NCBI GenBank assembly: GCA_944320735.1
Contig: CALUIQ010000126.1
Location: 1 to 35,069, forward strand
Direction of reading: 5' to 3'
Source of the DNA: an uncultured Bacteroides sp.
GTDB taxonomy: Bacteria; Bacteroidota; Bacteroidia; Bacteroidales; Bacteroidaceae
DNA length: 35,069 bases
The number at the start of each line of letters is the position of its first letter. The first letter of the stretch is position 1. This document shows positions 15,534-22,387 of the stretch, piece after piece. Both the position numbers and the translations under genes were made by a program. Under the pieces are notes generated by a model. The model saw nothing but the letters and a program-made list of their open reading frames with translations. It was not told where the DNA came from and did not search any database.

Positions 15534-15776
15534 TCATTTATTTAATATTCTATATCCAAATATCGCAAGACAAATAGTAGCTATAGCACCTACTAAAACG
15601 ATTTCCCAATTCGTACTGAGATCTTTATCCGTAAATAGCGGTAAGCCGCCTAATACGACAGCTGTAAAAACAAGTTTGGATAGGTCGAGAAAATACTTTG
15701 CAATCGTCTCCCTGGTCATCTTGTTCTTTTCCCTCGCTTCATCCTTTTCTTTCTGCTGTTTCTCCCAATTTCCCAT
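15534..15776 (-). CDS. Small two-helix membrane protein, DUF6722-like, 80 aa
   Basis: The start at 15776 gives MGNWEKQQKEKDEAREKNKM, a highly charged N-terminus. It is followed by the conserved-looking TIAKYFLDLSKLVFTAVVLGGLPLF, a first membrane segment, and NWEIVLVGAIATICLAIFGYRIL, a second. The KYFLDLSKLVF stretch resembles the Bacteroidales DUF6722 group of about 70-80 residues, whose function is unknown. A longer reading to 15890 runs through promoter DNA and is rejected. A -7 box, TATCTTTG, lies at 15794-15801 on the minus strand, only 17 bases before the start. The 34-residue peptide gene follows almost immediately, forming a two-gene membrane cassette. Confidence 0.82.
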   Translation of the reverse strand: MGNWEKQQKEKDEAREKNKMTRETIAKYFLDLSKLVFTAVVLGGLPLFTDKDLSTNWEIVLVGAIATICLAIFGYRILNK

Positions 15777-15793
15777 ATTTGATATTATTTCTG

Positions 15794-15801
15794 CAAAGAT
15801 A
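15794..15801 (-). promoter_or_regulatory. -7 box for the small membrane-protein cassette
   Basis: Read on the minus strand, 15794-15801 is TATCTTTG, an exact TAnnTTTG match, 17 bases upstream of the start at 15776. The -33 region is not well matched. Confidence 0.55.
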
Positions 15802-15850
15802 CGATTTTTGTTGTAACGATAACAATATAACGCATTCTTTTCCACTCGTG

Positions 15851-15881
15851 TTGTTCTAATAGTATGATTTTTGTATCTTTG
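15851..15881 (+). promoter_or_regulatory. Promoter, -33 TTG and -7 TATCTTTG
   Basis: TTG at 15851-15853 and TATCTTTG at 15874-15881 are separated by 20 bases, the expected Bacteroides spacing. It points right towards the inverted repeat and the FKBP gene, and is back-to-back with the promoter of the small membrane-protein genes. Transcription from it would cross inverted-repeat copy E before reaching the FKBP gene. Confidence 0.55.
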
Positions 15882-15940
15882 CCCACTCAAATAAGTAATT
15901 AATCATAAAATGGGGATTTATACGCGTGAAGCACATCATC

Positions 15941-16066
15941 ATTTTTTAGACGCGGATTGAGCGGATTAGGCGGATTATTAAAGGGGCTTCGCCCGAATTA
16001 ATCATTCGTATGATTGAAGAATAAAAATAAAATCCGCACAATCCGCATAATCCGTGTCTAAAAAAT
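15941..16066. repeat. Long inverted-repeat element, copy E
   Basis: The left arm at 15941-15976 has ATTTTTTAGAC followed by three copies of GCGGATT at about 9-base spacing. The right arm at 16031-16066 is its reverse complement, with only a few changes at the spacer bases. The centre includes GGGGCTTCGCCC, as in copy A. Arms of 36 bases with near-complete pairing would make a very stable cruciform or RNA hairpin. It separates two candidate promoters (15851-15881 and 16087-16094) of the FKBP gene. Confidence 0.85.
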
Positions 16067-16086
16067 CAAACAGATAAATTATCAAT

Positions 16087-16094
16087 TAATTTTG
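16087..16094 (+). promoter_or_regulatory. -7 box for the FKBP gene
   Basis: TAATTTTG fits TAnnTTTG and lies 27 bases before the ATG at 16121. The surrounding sequence (CAATTAATTTTG, then TTACTTAA and ATAT) is almost repeated at 22357-22388, before the GH20 gene. No -33 match is clear. Confidence 0.5.
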
Positions 16095-16120
16095 TGCATT
16101 TACTTAATATATAAGAATAT

Positions 16121-16687
16121 ATGGATACGAATAAGTACATCACTGTCGCTTACAAGCTGTACACCATTGAGGACGGCGAACGCGAATTTACGGAAGAAGC
16201 TCCTGTGGAACATCCTTTTCAATTTATCTCCGGGTTGGGACTGACACTGGAGGCTTTTGAGAGACAACTGGAGGAATTGAATCCGGGGGATAAATTTGAC
16301 TTTACCATTAATGCAGCCGACGCGTATGGGGAGTATGACGAAGACCATGTTATCGACCTGCCGCGGGAGATTTTCTTGATAGATGGTAAGTTTGATAACG
16401 AACACATTGTGGAAGGTGCGGTTATCCCGTTAATGACGGCTGAAGGTCAGCGCATCAATGGCAGTGTGGTAGAAGTAAAAGATGACGTGGTGGTGATGGA
16501 TATGAATCATCCCTTGGCGGGTTGTGATTTGAACTTTGTAGGGGAAGTCGTAACGAACCGCCCCGCTACCAATGAAGAACTGGCTGAGGCTGCCCGGATG
16601 ATGAGTGGCGGTTGCGGTGGATGTGGCGGCGGATGCTGTAGTGATGGGGATTGTGGTGACGGTTGTGGCGGCGGGTGCTGCCATTGA
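16121..16687 (+). CDS. slyD: FKBP-type peptidyl-prolyl isomerase, SlyD-like
   Basis: The 188-residue product speeds cis-trans isomerisation of proline bonds and probably acts as a chaperone and metal carrier. The FKBP fold is split by an insert-in-flap domain, as in SlyD. The signature pieces are FISGLGLTLEAFERQLEELNPGDKF, the acidic AADAYGEYDEDHVIDLP, and VMDMNHPLAGCDLNFVGEV. The last 28 residues are almost only Gly and Cys with a few Asp and Ser: eight cysteines and a final His. E. coli SlyD instead has a His-rich tail for nickel, so this tail may favour zinc, copper or other soft metals; that is inference. The gene stands alone between an inverted-repeat element with promoters and a strong terminator. 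Confidence 0.93.
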   Translation: MDTNKYITVAYKLYTIEDGEREFTEEAPVEHPFQFISGLGLTLEAFERQLEELNPGDKFDFTINAADAYGEYDEDHVIDLPREIFLIDGKFDNEHIVEGAVIPLMTAEGQRINGSVVEVKDDVVVMDMNHPLAGCDLNFVGEVVTNRPATNEELAEAARMMSGGCGGCGGGCCSDGDCGDGCGGGCCH

Positions 16688-16711
16688 TGACCTGTTTATT
16701 TAGGATATATG

Positions 16712-16755
16712 TTGCGGTTGGTTCGATGTCGTATCGAATCGACCGCAATTTTTTT
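16712..16755 (+). terminator. Intrinsic terminator after the FKBP gene
   Basis: TTGCGGTTGGTTCGAT at 16712-16727 pairs with ATCGAATCGACCGCAA across a five-base loop. Two positions pair only as G-T. A run of seven or more T follows at once, so this is a strong rho-independent terminator 24 bases after the stop codon. Confidence 0.9.
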
Positions 16756-17057
16756 ATGTACTCATCGGTTGGGTGTCCGATTAAGATAGAGGGGGTAAAA
16801 AAAGAGTAGGGATTGACAGAGGAGTCATCCTGTTTTCAAAAGGATAGTTGCTTATGCCTTCTATCTATGGCAGGAAAGATAAAAAGATTTCGTGATGTCG
16901 TTCTTTATATATAAAATTGGTGATTTTGCAATATGCATATAGCATTATTTGCAATTTTCAGCAAAATATAAGTTAAATAGGGGTTAACTTTTGGTTGTTT
17001 CAAAAAAAAGTTCAACCTTTATAGAAATTTATTAACCCAATCTAATAACTCAATTTT
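16756..17057 (+). promoter_or_regulatory. Leader region upstream of the SusC-like gene
   Basis: This 300-base stretch has no coding frame. It becomes very AT-rich from about 16895. A small hairpin (ATCCT...AGGAT) lies near 16826-16844. I found no exact TAnnTTTG box with a good -33, and no recognised riboswitch. SusC genes are often controlled by an ECF sigma factor, HTCS regulator or small RNA, none of which is visible here, so the promoter of the operon is not identified. Confidence 0.35.
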
Positions 17058-20000
17058 ATGGTACAAGTATCCCAAAAACTAAGACGGGTCGGATTGGCAG
17101 CCTTGTTTCTGTGTCTATGTTCACAGGCACAAGTGCTGAATGCCGCAACCGACCGGGGGCAAGAAGCCAAAGCTGCCGAGAACGAAGTTCTCCAGAATCC
17201 TCAAATCACAGTTATCGGTAGCGTGGCAGATGCTCGTACTGACGATCCCATCATTGGTGCGAGCATCAGTGTGAAGGGGGTCGCCGGGAAAGGAACAATT
17301 ACGGACGTGGACGGTAAGTTTACGCTGAACGTCAGCCGTGGTGATGTATTGGTGGTCTCTTTCATTGGTTACCGAACGAAGGAAGTGACCGTGACAGACG
17401 GCAGATTGCTGCTTGTCACCTTGTATGAAGATACTGAGATGCTGGAAGAAGTTGTTGTGACCGCCTATGGTAGTGGTCAGAAAAAAGCCAGTATGGTAGG
17501 TGCTGTGGAGACTATTCAACCTGCCGCCCTTGAAGTACCTTCTGCAAACTTGTCGAACGCCTTTGCCGGACGTCTGGCAGGTGTGGTTGCCATGCAACGC
17601 AGCGGTGCGCCGGGTGCCGATGGCTCAACCTTCTACATTCGAGGAATTTCCACCATCAGCGGTGCCACCAATCCGCTTATCATTCTGGATGGCGTGGAAA
17701 TATCATCGGGAGACTTAGACCTCATTGATCCGGAAATTATTGAGAGCTTCTCTATCCTGAAAGACGCTACGGCAACGGCCATGTATGGTACACGTGGGGC
17801 CAATGGTGTTATGATTATCACCACCAAGACTGGACGCAACATCGACAAACCGATCATCAACTTCCGTATCGAGGGTAAGATGAATACGCCTACGAAGATT
17901 CAAGAGCTGGTGGACGGTGTGACCTACATGAATCTCTTCAACGAGGCCATCAGTAATGAAGGGAACACGAGTACGATTCTTCCCTATACGGCAGAAGAGA
18001 TAGAAGGAACGCGACTGGGGCTGAATCCGTATGTATTCCCCAATGTGGACTGGTATGACGAGGTGTTCAAATCGCATTCGTTTGACGAAAATGTGAATGT
18101 GAACATCCGTGGTGGAGGTAAGTACGTGGATTATTTCTCCAGCATCACTGTGAACCACCTGACGGGTATGATTAAAGACCGTTCTTCGGAATTTACCTCG
18201 TACAACAACAGCATCAACATGATGCGCTATGCGTTCCAGAACAATGTCAACGCTTACCTGACTCCCAGCACGCGTCTTTCATTGCGTTTGAACGTGCAGT
18301 TGCGTGATGGACGCCAACCGAATCTGGGTGTCCAGGCATTGTTTGACCAAGTATTGAACACCAGCCCGACGGAAGCACCGATTTATTTCCCTGCCGACGG
18401 TATTGCTTCCGGTATCAAGTGGGGTACCACGGACCGTGTGAATCCCGGACAACGCACCAATCCTGTGGCATCTTTGGCAAGTGGATATACCGATTCGTTT
18501 GCCAGTACGGTTGTGGCTGCCTTGGAGTTCGATCAAAAGTTGGACTTCATCACCGAAGGTTTGTCTTTTCGTGCGTTAGCTTCTTTCAAGAATTATTCTT
18601 ATAATGCTACGGGCGGTAGTTCGGCCTGGGACGGGTATCACTTGGCAGACTACTCGGTGGATCCTAATGGGGGATATCAATTTACGACGACGCTGAATAC
18701 GGGTAATGCGGGCGAACAAGACACTTCCCTGAAACCGACTGTATCCAATAGCGGTGACCGTCGTTTCTATTTCCAAGCTTATTTAGACTATACACGTTCG
18801 TTCGGTGCGCACGATGTCAATGCCATGTTCCTTTACAACCAAGACGAGAAAGTTATCCACTTGACATCGGCCAACCTGATCAATTCCTTGCCCTATCGCA
18901 AGCAGGGTATCGCTGCCCGTATGTCTTACGCTTACGATGGCAAATATTTGGTAGAAATCAATATGGGTTACAACGGCTCCGAGAATTTTGCCAGCGGACA
19001 TCGTTGGGGATTCTTCCCCTCGGTGGCGGTAGGTTACAACATTAGTGAAGAACCTTTCTTCAAGCCTTTGCTTCCGGTTATTTCCAAGTTGAAAATCCGC
19101 GGTTCGTGGGGTAAAGTGGGTAATGATAATATTGGTGCCGAACGTTTTGCCTATATGCCCATCATCAATATGGGCAACCGGGGTTATCAGACTGGTTATA
19201 CGAGTGGTCGTACCTATTATGCTGGCCCCAGTTATGGCCGCTACGCCAATACGGCACTGACTTGGGAAGTCGGTGAAAAGGTCAATGTCGGATTGGATAT
19301 GACTCTTTTCCGCTCGTTGAATATGACTCTCGAGTTTTTCCGCGAGAACCGTACGAATATTTTCCAAAGGCGTAATTCCGTGCCCGGTTATATCGGTGTA
19401 GGCAATACGGTGATTCTCGGCAACTTTGCCGCAATGCGCAACCAAGGTGCTGAGTTGTCACTGGACTACAACAAGCAGTTCGGGAAAAACTGGTTCGTCA
19501 GCTTTAAAGGAACATTCACGTATGCCCATAACGAGATTACCCAGTACGATGAATCCCCCATGTATGATTTCCAAAGCTACATTGGACAATCCGCCAATAT
19601 GAACGGCTTGCTTGTTTCCGACGGACTGTTTGCCAGCGATGAAGAGGCGACCAACTCCAATCAGCAGATTGGTAGCATTTTGGGAGCCGGTGACATCAAA
19701 TACAAGGATGTATCGGAGGACGGGATTGTCAATACCAACGACTGGATTTGGCAGGGCCATCCTACCGTGCCTGAAATCGTGTATGGCTTTGGCCCGTCCA
19801 TCAAGTGGAAGAATTTGGACTTCTCGTTCTTCTTCCAAGGCGTAGCCCGCACTTCGTTAGTTATGAGTAATTTCCATCCTTTCGGAGACAACAGCGTGCG
19901 TAACGTGTTGGATTGGATTGCCGAAGAACGCTGGTCGCCGGAGAATCCGGACGTGAACGCTACCTATCCGCGTCTGACCATGTCTACGTCCGCCAACAAT

Positions 20001-20231
20001 CAAGCTTCGTCCGACTACTGGTTGCGCAATGCCGCTTTCTTGAAACTGAAGAATGCGGAAATCGGTTATACCTACAAGAACATGCGTTTCTACCTGAGCG
20101 GTATGAACCTGCTGACGTTCTCACCCTTTAAGTATTGGGATCCCGAACAAGGCGGCGGCAACGGTATGAAGTACCCCACGCAGCGTACTTTCAATGTAGG
20201 TTTCCAAATGACAATAGACACTGGTAAATAG
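17058..20231 (+). CDS. SusC/RagA-family TonB-dependent outer-membrane transporter
   Basis: The 1057-residue product imports oligosaccharides across the outer membrane with its SusD partner. After a signal peptide (GLAALFLCLCSQAQVLNA), a carboxypeptidase-regulatory-like domain spans about 50-125 (VIGSVADARTDDPIIGASISVKG). A TonB-box-like EEVVVTAYG and a plug domain follow to about 255 (FYIRGISTISGATNPLIILDGVEI and MYGTRGANGVMIITTKTG). The rest is beta barrel, ending RTFNVGFQMTIDTGK. The carboxypeptidase-like domain and plug motifs identify the SusC group rather than a siderophore receptor. The SusD gene follows after about 25 bases, and GH20 and sulfatase genes complete the locus. No anti-sigma contact domain is evident at the N-terminus. 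Confidence 0.96.
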   Translation: MVQVSQKLRRVGLAALFLCLCSQAQVLNAATDRGQEAKAAENEVLQNPQITVIGSVADARTDDPIIGASISVKGVAGKGTITDVDGKFTLNVSRGDVLVVSFIGYRTKEVTVTDGRLLLVTLYEDTEMLEEVVVTAYGSGQKKASMVGAVETIQPAALEVPSANLSNAFAGRLAGVVAMQRSGAPGADGSTFYIRGISTISGATNPLIILDGVEISSGDLDLIDPEIIESFSILKDATATAMYGTRGANGVMIITTKTGRNIDKPIINFRIEGKMNTPTKIQELVDGVTYMNLFNEAISNEGNTSTILPYTAEEIEGTRLGLNPYVFPNVDWYDEVFKSHSFDENVNVNIRGGGKYVDYFSSITVNHLTGMIKDRSSEFTSYNNSINMMRYAFQNNVNAYLTPSTRLSLRLNVQLRDGRQPNLGVQALFDQVLNTSPTEAPIYFPADGIASGIKWGTTDRVNPGQRTNPVASLASGYTDSFASTVVAALEFDQKLDFITEGLSFRALASFKNYSYNATGGSSAWDGYHLADYSVDPNGGYQFTTTLNTGNAGEQDTSLKPTVSNSGDRRFYFQAYLDYTRSFGAHDVNAMFLYNQDEKVIHLTSANLINSLPYRKQGIAARMSYAYDGKYLVEINMGYNGSENFASGHRWGFFPSVAVGYNISEEPFFKPLLPVISKLKIRGSWGKVGNDNIGAERFAYMPIINMGNRGYQTGYTSGRTYYAGPSYGRYANTALTWEVGEKVNVGLDMTLFRSLNMTLEFFRENRTNIFQRRNSVPGYIGVGNTVILGNFAAMRNQGAELSLDYNKQFGKNWFVSFKGTFTYAHNEITQYDESPMYDFQSYIGQSANMNGLLVSDGLFASDEEATNSNQQIGSILGAGDIKYKDVSEDGIVNTNDWIWQGHPTVPEIVYGFGPSIKWKNLDFSFFFQGVARTSLVMSNFHPFGDNSVRNVLDWIAEERWSPENPDVNATYPRLTMSTSANNQASSDYWLRNAAFLKLKNAEIGYTYKNMRFYLSGMNLLTFSPFKYWDPEQGGGNGMKYPTQRTFNVGFQMTIDTGK

Positions 20232-20256
20232 ATTAACCCTTTAGCAACAAATGTAT

Positions 20257-22194
20257 ATGAAAAAGTTATATAAATACCTTCTGCTTGGTATGTTGACATG
20301 CAACATCACTTCGTGCAACTACCTTGACATCGTGCCTAACGAAACGGCCACTGAAGAAGACTTGTTCGAGTCCACCGAGGCGGCTCTGCGCTACTTGTAT
20401 AGTTGCTACTCGTACTTGCCGGCCTCTGAGAATACCCACACCAGTATCAGTACGGCCTGTGACGAAATTGTAAGCTGCTTTGGCGGAGAACCGACCCAAC
20501 TTTATTTCCGGGGAGGTTATTCCAGCTCCAACTTGGGAAATGTAGAAGCCTACTATAATAATTCGTATATCGGTATCCGTCAGTGCTATCTGCTGAAGCA
20601 AGGCGTGACTACCGTGCCGGGCATCACTCAGGCTACCATTGATGACTATATTAACCAAGCAGACTTTCTGATAGCCTATTACCACATGGTATTGATGCAG
20701 CACTATGGCCCCATCATTCTGGTGAAATCCTTGGCGGACGCCACAACGCCTGCCGATCAGTTCCTTGCCCGTTCGACTTACGATGAGTGCGCGGATTGGA
20801 TTGCCGGCGAGTTCAAGCGGTTGAGCGAACTGCTTCCGGCTCACCGGACAGGTAGTGATTACGGAATGGCGACTTCGGTTGCCGCTATGGCTTTACGTTC
20901 CAGGGTGTTGCTTTACAAAGCTTCTCCGTTGTTCAACGGAAATTCGGAGTTTTATAGCGACTTTACCAACGAAGATGGTACTCACCTCATCTCGCAGACG
21001 TTCGACCGGAACAAATACAAAGAAGCAGCCGATGCGGCTCTGGAAGCTATCAACTTTGCAGAATCGAACGGTTATTCGTTGTACACGACGGCTGACGGAA
21101 GCAGCATCAACACCACTGCCGCTCCCTATCCGCAAGACCCCGTACAACGTCGCCTGCGCCTGGCCATCACCGACGAGTATTCGTCCGAGATATTGTGGGC
21201 CAACACTCGTTCGGAGCCTGCCTATAGTATCCAAAGCAAGTCACGTCCTTTCCTGATTTGGGGAGCAGGCTATGGCACTTCGTTGAAGATGGTGGAACGC
21301 TTCTATACTGAAAACGGACTTCCTATTGATGAAGATCCGGAGTTCGATTACGAGGGACGTTACGGCACTACAGTCTTGAATGACGATACCCGAGGTGAAG
21401 GTATTACCTTGAAACTGCACGACCAGCGAGAGCCGCGCTTCTACGCTTGGGTGGCTTTCCATAACGGATTCTATGAATGTAAAAGCTCGCGCATCGTGTC
21501 TGGTGCTCAAGAACAAGTGGGAAACGGCGCGTATTGGGAAAGCAAGGAGCGTTCCGGAGGAAAGGATCAGCGTTGGCTGACCGATTTCAAGAAGACGAAA
21601 GGAAATTGTGGCAAAGGAGGCCGCACCAACAATTATTCTGTGACGGGGTATCTGAACAAGAAAGGGGTACGTCCTGACTATATGGCTCCGTCTACGGAAA
21701 GTGCTCCCGGACAAGATTACCCGAAACCCATCATCCGTTTGGGTGAAGTTTACCTGAACTACGCCGAAGCGTGTGTAGGTTACGGAGAGAGCAGTTATGT
21801 ACAGGATGGTATGAACAAGTTGAACGCCATTCGCCAACGGGCAGGCATCCCCGAAGTGTTGACCGCATGGGCAAATGCCAAGCATCCCATAACGAGCTAT
21901 GAATCTGCCGTGGCGGACGGACGCCTGATGGATATTGTGATACGCGAGCGTATGATTGAATTGTATATGGAAGGACATAACTTCTGGGATTTGCGCCGGT
22001 GGAAAATTGCGGAGGAAAATATGGGTACGCTGCAACAGGGGCTCAATGTAGAAGGAGATACGGACGAAGCTTTGTTGCAGGTAGTTACTGTTAACCAGCC
22101 TCGTAGTTTCATTTCGCCCACCTATTATTTGATGCCGATTCCTAACGCACAGATCAGCACCAACAAGCATATGGTGCAGAATCCGGGATATTAA
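20257..22194 (+). CDS. SusD/RagB-family glycan-binding lipoprotein
   Basis: The product of about 645 residues is the surface lid protein that captures glycan for the SusC-like transporter. It has a lipoprotein signal (MKKLYKYLLLGMLTCNITSC, lipid Cys20), then NYLDIVPNETATEEDLF, the typical SusD N-terminus. The SusD/RagB C-terminal domain is seen in YPKPIIRLGEVYLNYAEACVG and later in IVIRERMIELYMEGHNFWDLRRWK. The final stretch, PTYYLMPIPNAQISTNKHMVQNPGY, is also characteristic. An ATG at 20251 is two codons earlier; either start preserves the signal. The protein is somewhat longer than the 500-600 residues common in the family. It lies directly after the SusC-like gene, in one operon. Confidence 0.96.
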   Translation: MKKLYKYLLLGMLTCNITSCNYLDIVPNETATEEDLFESTEAALRYLYSCYSYLPASENTHTSISTACDEIVSCFGGEPTQLYFRGGYSSSNLGNVEAYYNNSYIGIRQCYLLKQGVTTVPGITQATIDDYINQADFLIAYYHMVLMQHYGPIILVKSLADATTPADQFLARSTYDECADWIAGEFKRLSELLPAHRTGSDYGMATSVAAMALRSRVLLYKASPLFNGNSEFYSDFTNEDGTHLISQTFDRNKYKEAADAALEAINFAESNGYSLYTTADGSSINTTAAPYPQDPVQRRLRLAITDEYSSEILWANTRSEPAYSIQSKSRPFLIWGAGYGTSLKMVERFYTENGLPIDEDPEFDYEGRYGTTVLNDDTRGEGITLKLHDQREPRFYAWVAFHNGFYECKSSRIVSGAQEQVGNGAYWESKERSGGKDQRWLTDFKKTKGNCGKGGRTNNYSVTGYLNKKGVRPDYMAPSTESAPGQDYPKPIIRLGEVYLNYAEACVGYGESSYVQDGMNKLNAIRQRAGIPEVLTAWANAKHPITSYESAVADGRLMDIVIRERMIELYMEGHNFWDLRRWKIAEENMGTLQQGLNVEGDTDEALLQVVTVNQPRSFISPTYYLMPIPNAQISTNKHMVQNPGY

Positions 22195-22210
22195 TGGTGC
22201 AACATAAGGC

Positions 22211-22329
22211 GGGTGTATCATAATTGGGAAATAAAACACAGAAGACACAAAGACACAGAGAAAATATATTTGTAAATCAATAAAATAAAATCTCTGTGCC
22301 TCTGTGTCCTAAATCATTTTGATACACCC
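22211..22329. repeat. Long inverted-repeat element, copy F
   Basis: The outermost arms are GGGTGTATCA (22211-22220) and TGATACACCC (22320-22329), a perfect pair. Inner arms are made of ACACAGA-type direct repeats on the left and TCTGTGT-type on the right. The interior is AT-rich. It sits between the SusD-like gene and the GH20 gene, so it may reduce read-through and create different mRNA levels for the transporter pair and the enzymes. Confidence 0.8.
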
Positions 22330-22359
22330 CCTTCTTACAAGACATTCAATAACCTCAAT

Positions 22360-22367
22360 TAATTTTG
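22360..22367 (+). promoter_or_regulatory. -7 box for the GH20 gene
   Basis: TAATTTTG fits TAnnTTTG and lies 21 bases upstream of the ATG at 22388. It would let the GH20 and sulfatase genes be expressed apart from susC/susD. The -33 match is poor. Confidence 0.5.
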
Positions 22368-22387
22368 AACACTTACTTAAATATATT

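Noticed and set aside
15185..15577. Plus-strand frame of 130 codons with a hydrophobic end
   Set aside because: It starts out of frame inside the macroglobulin gene. The hydrophobic part is the mirror of the two small minus-strand membrane-protein genes, which have better starts and a promoter.
21241..22248. Minus-strand frame of 335 codons opposite the SusD-like gene
   Set aside because: Shadow of the SusD reading frame, with no recognisable motif.
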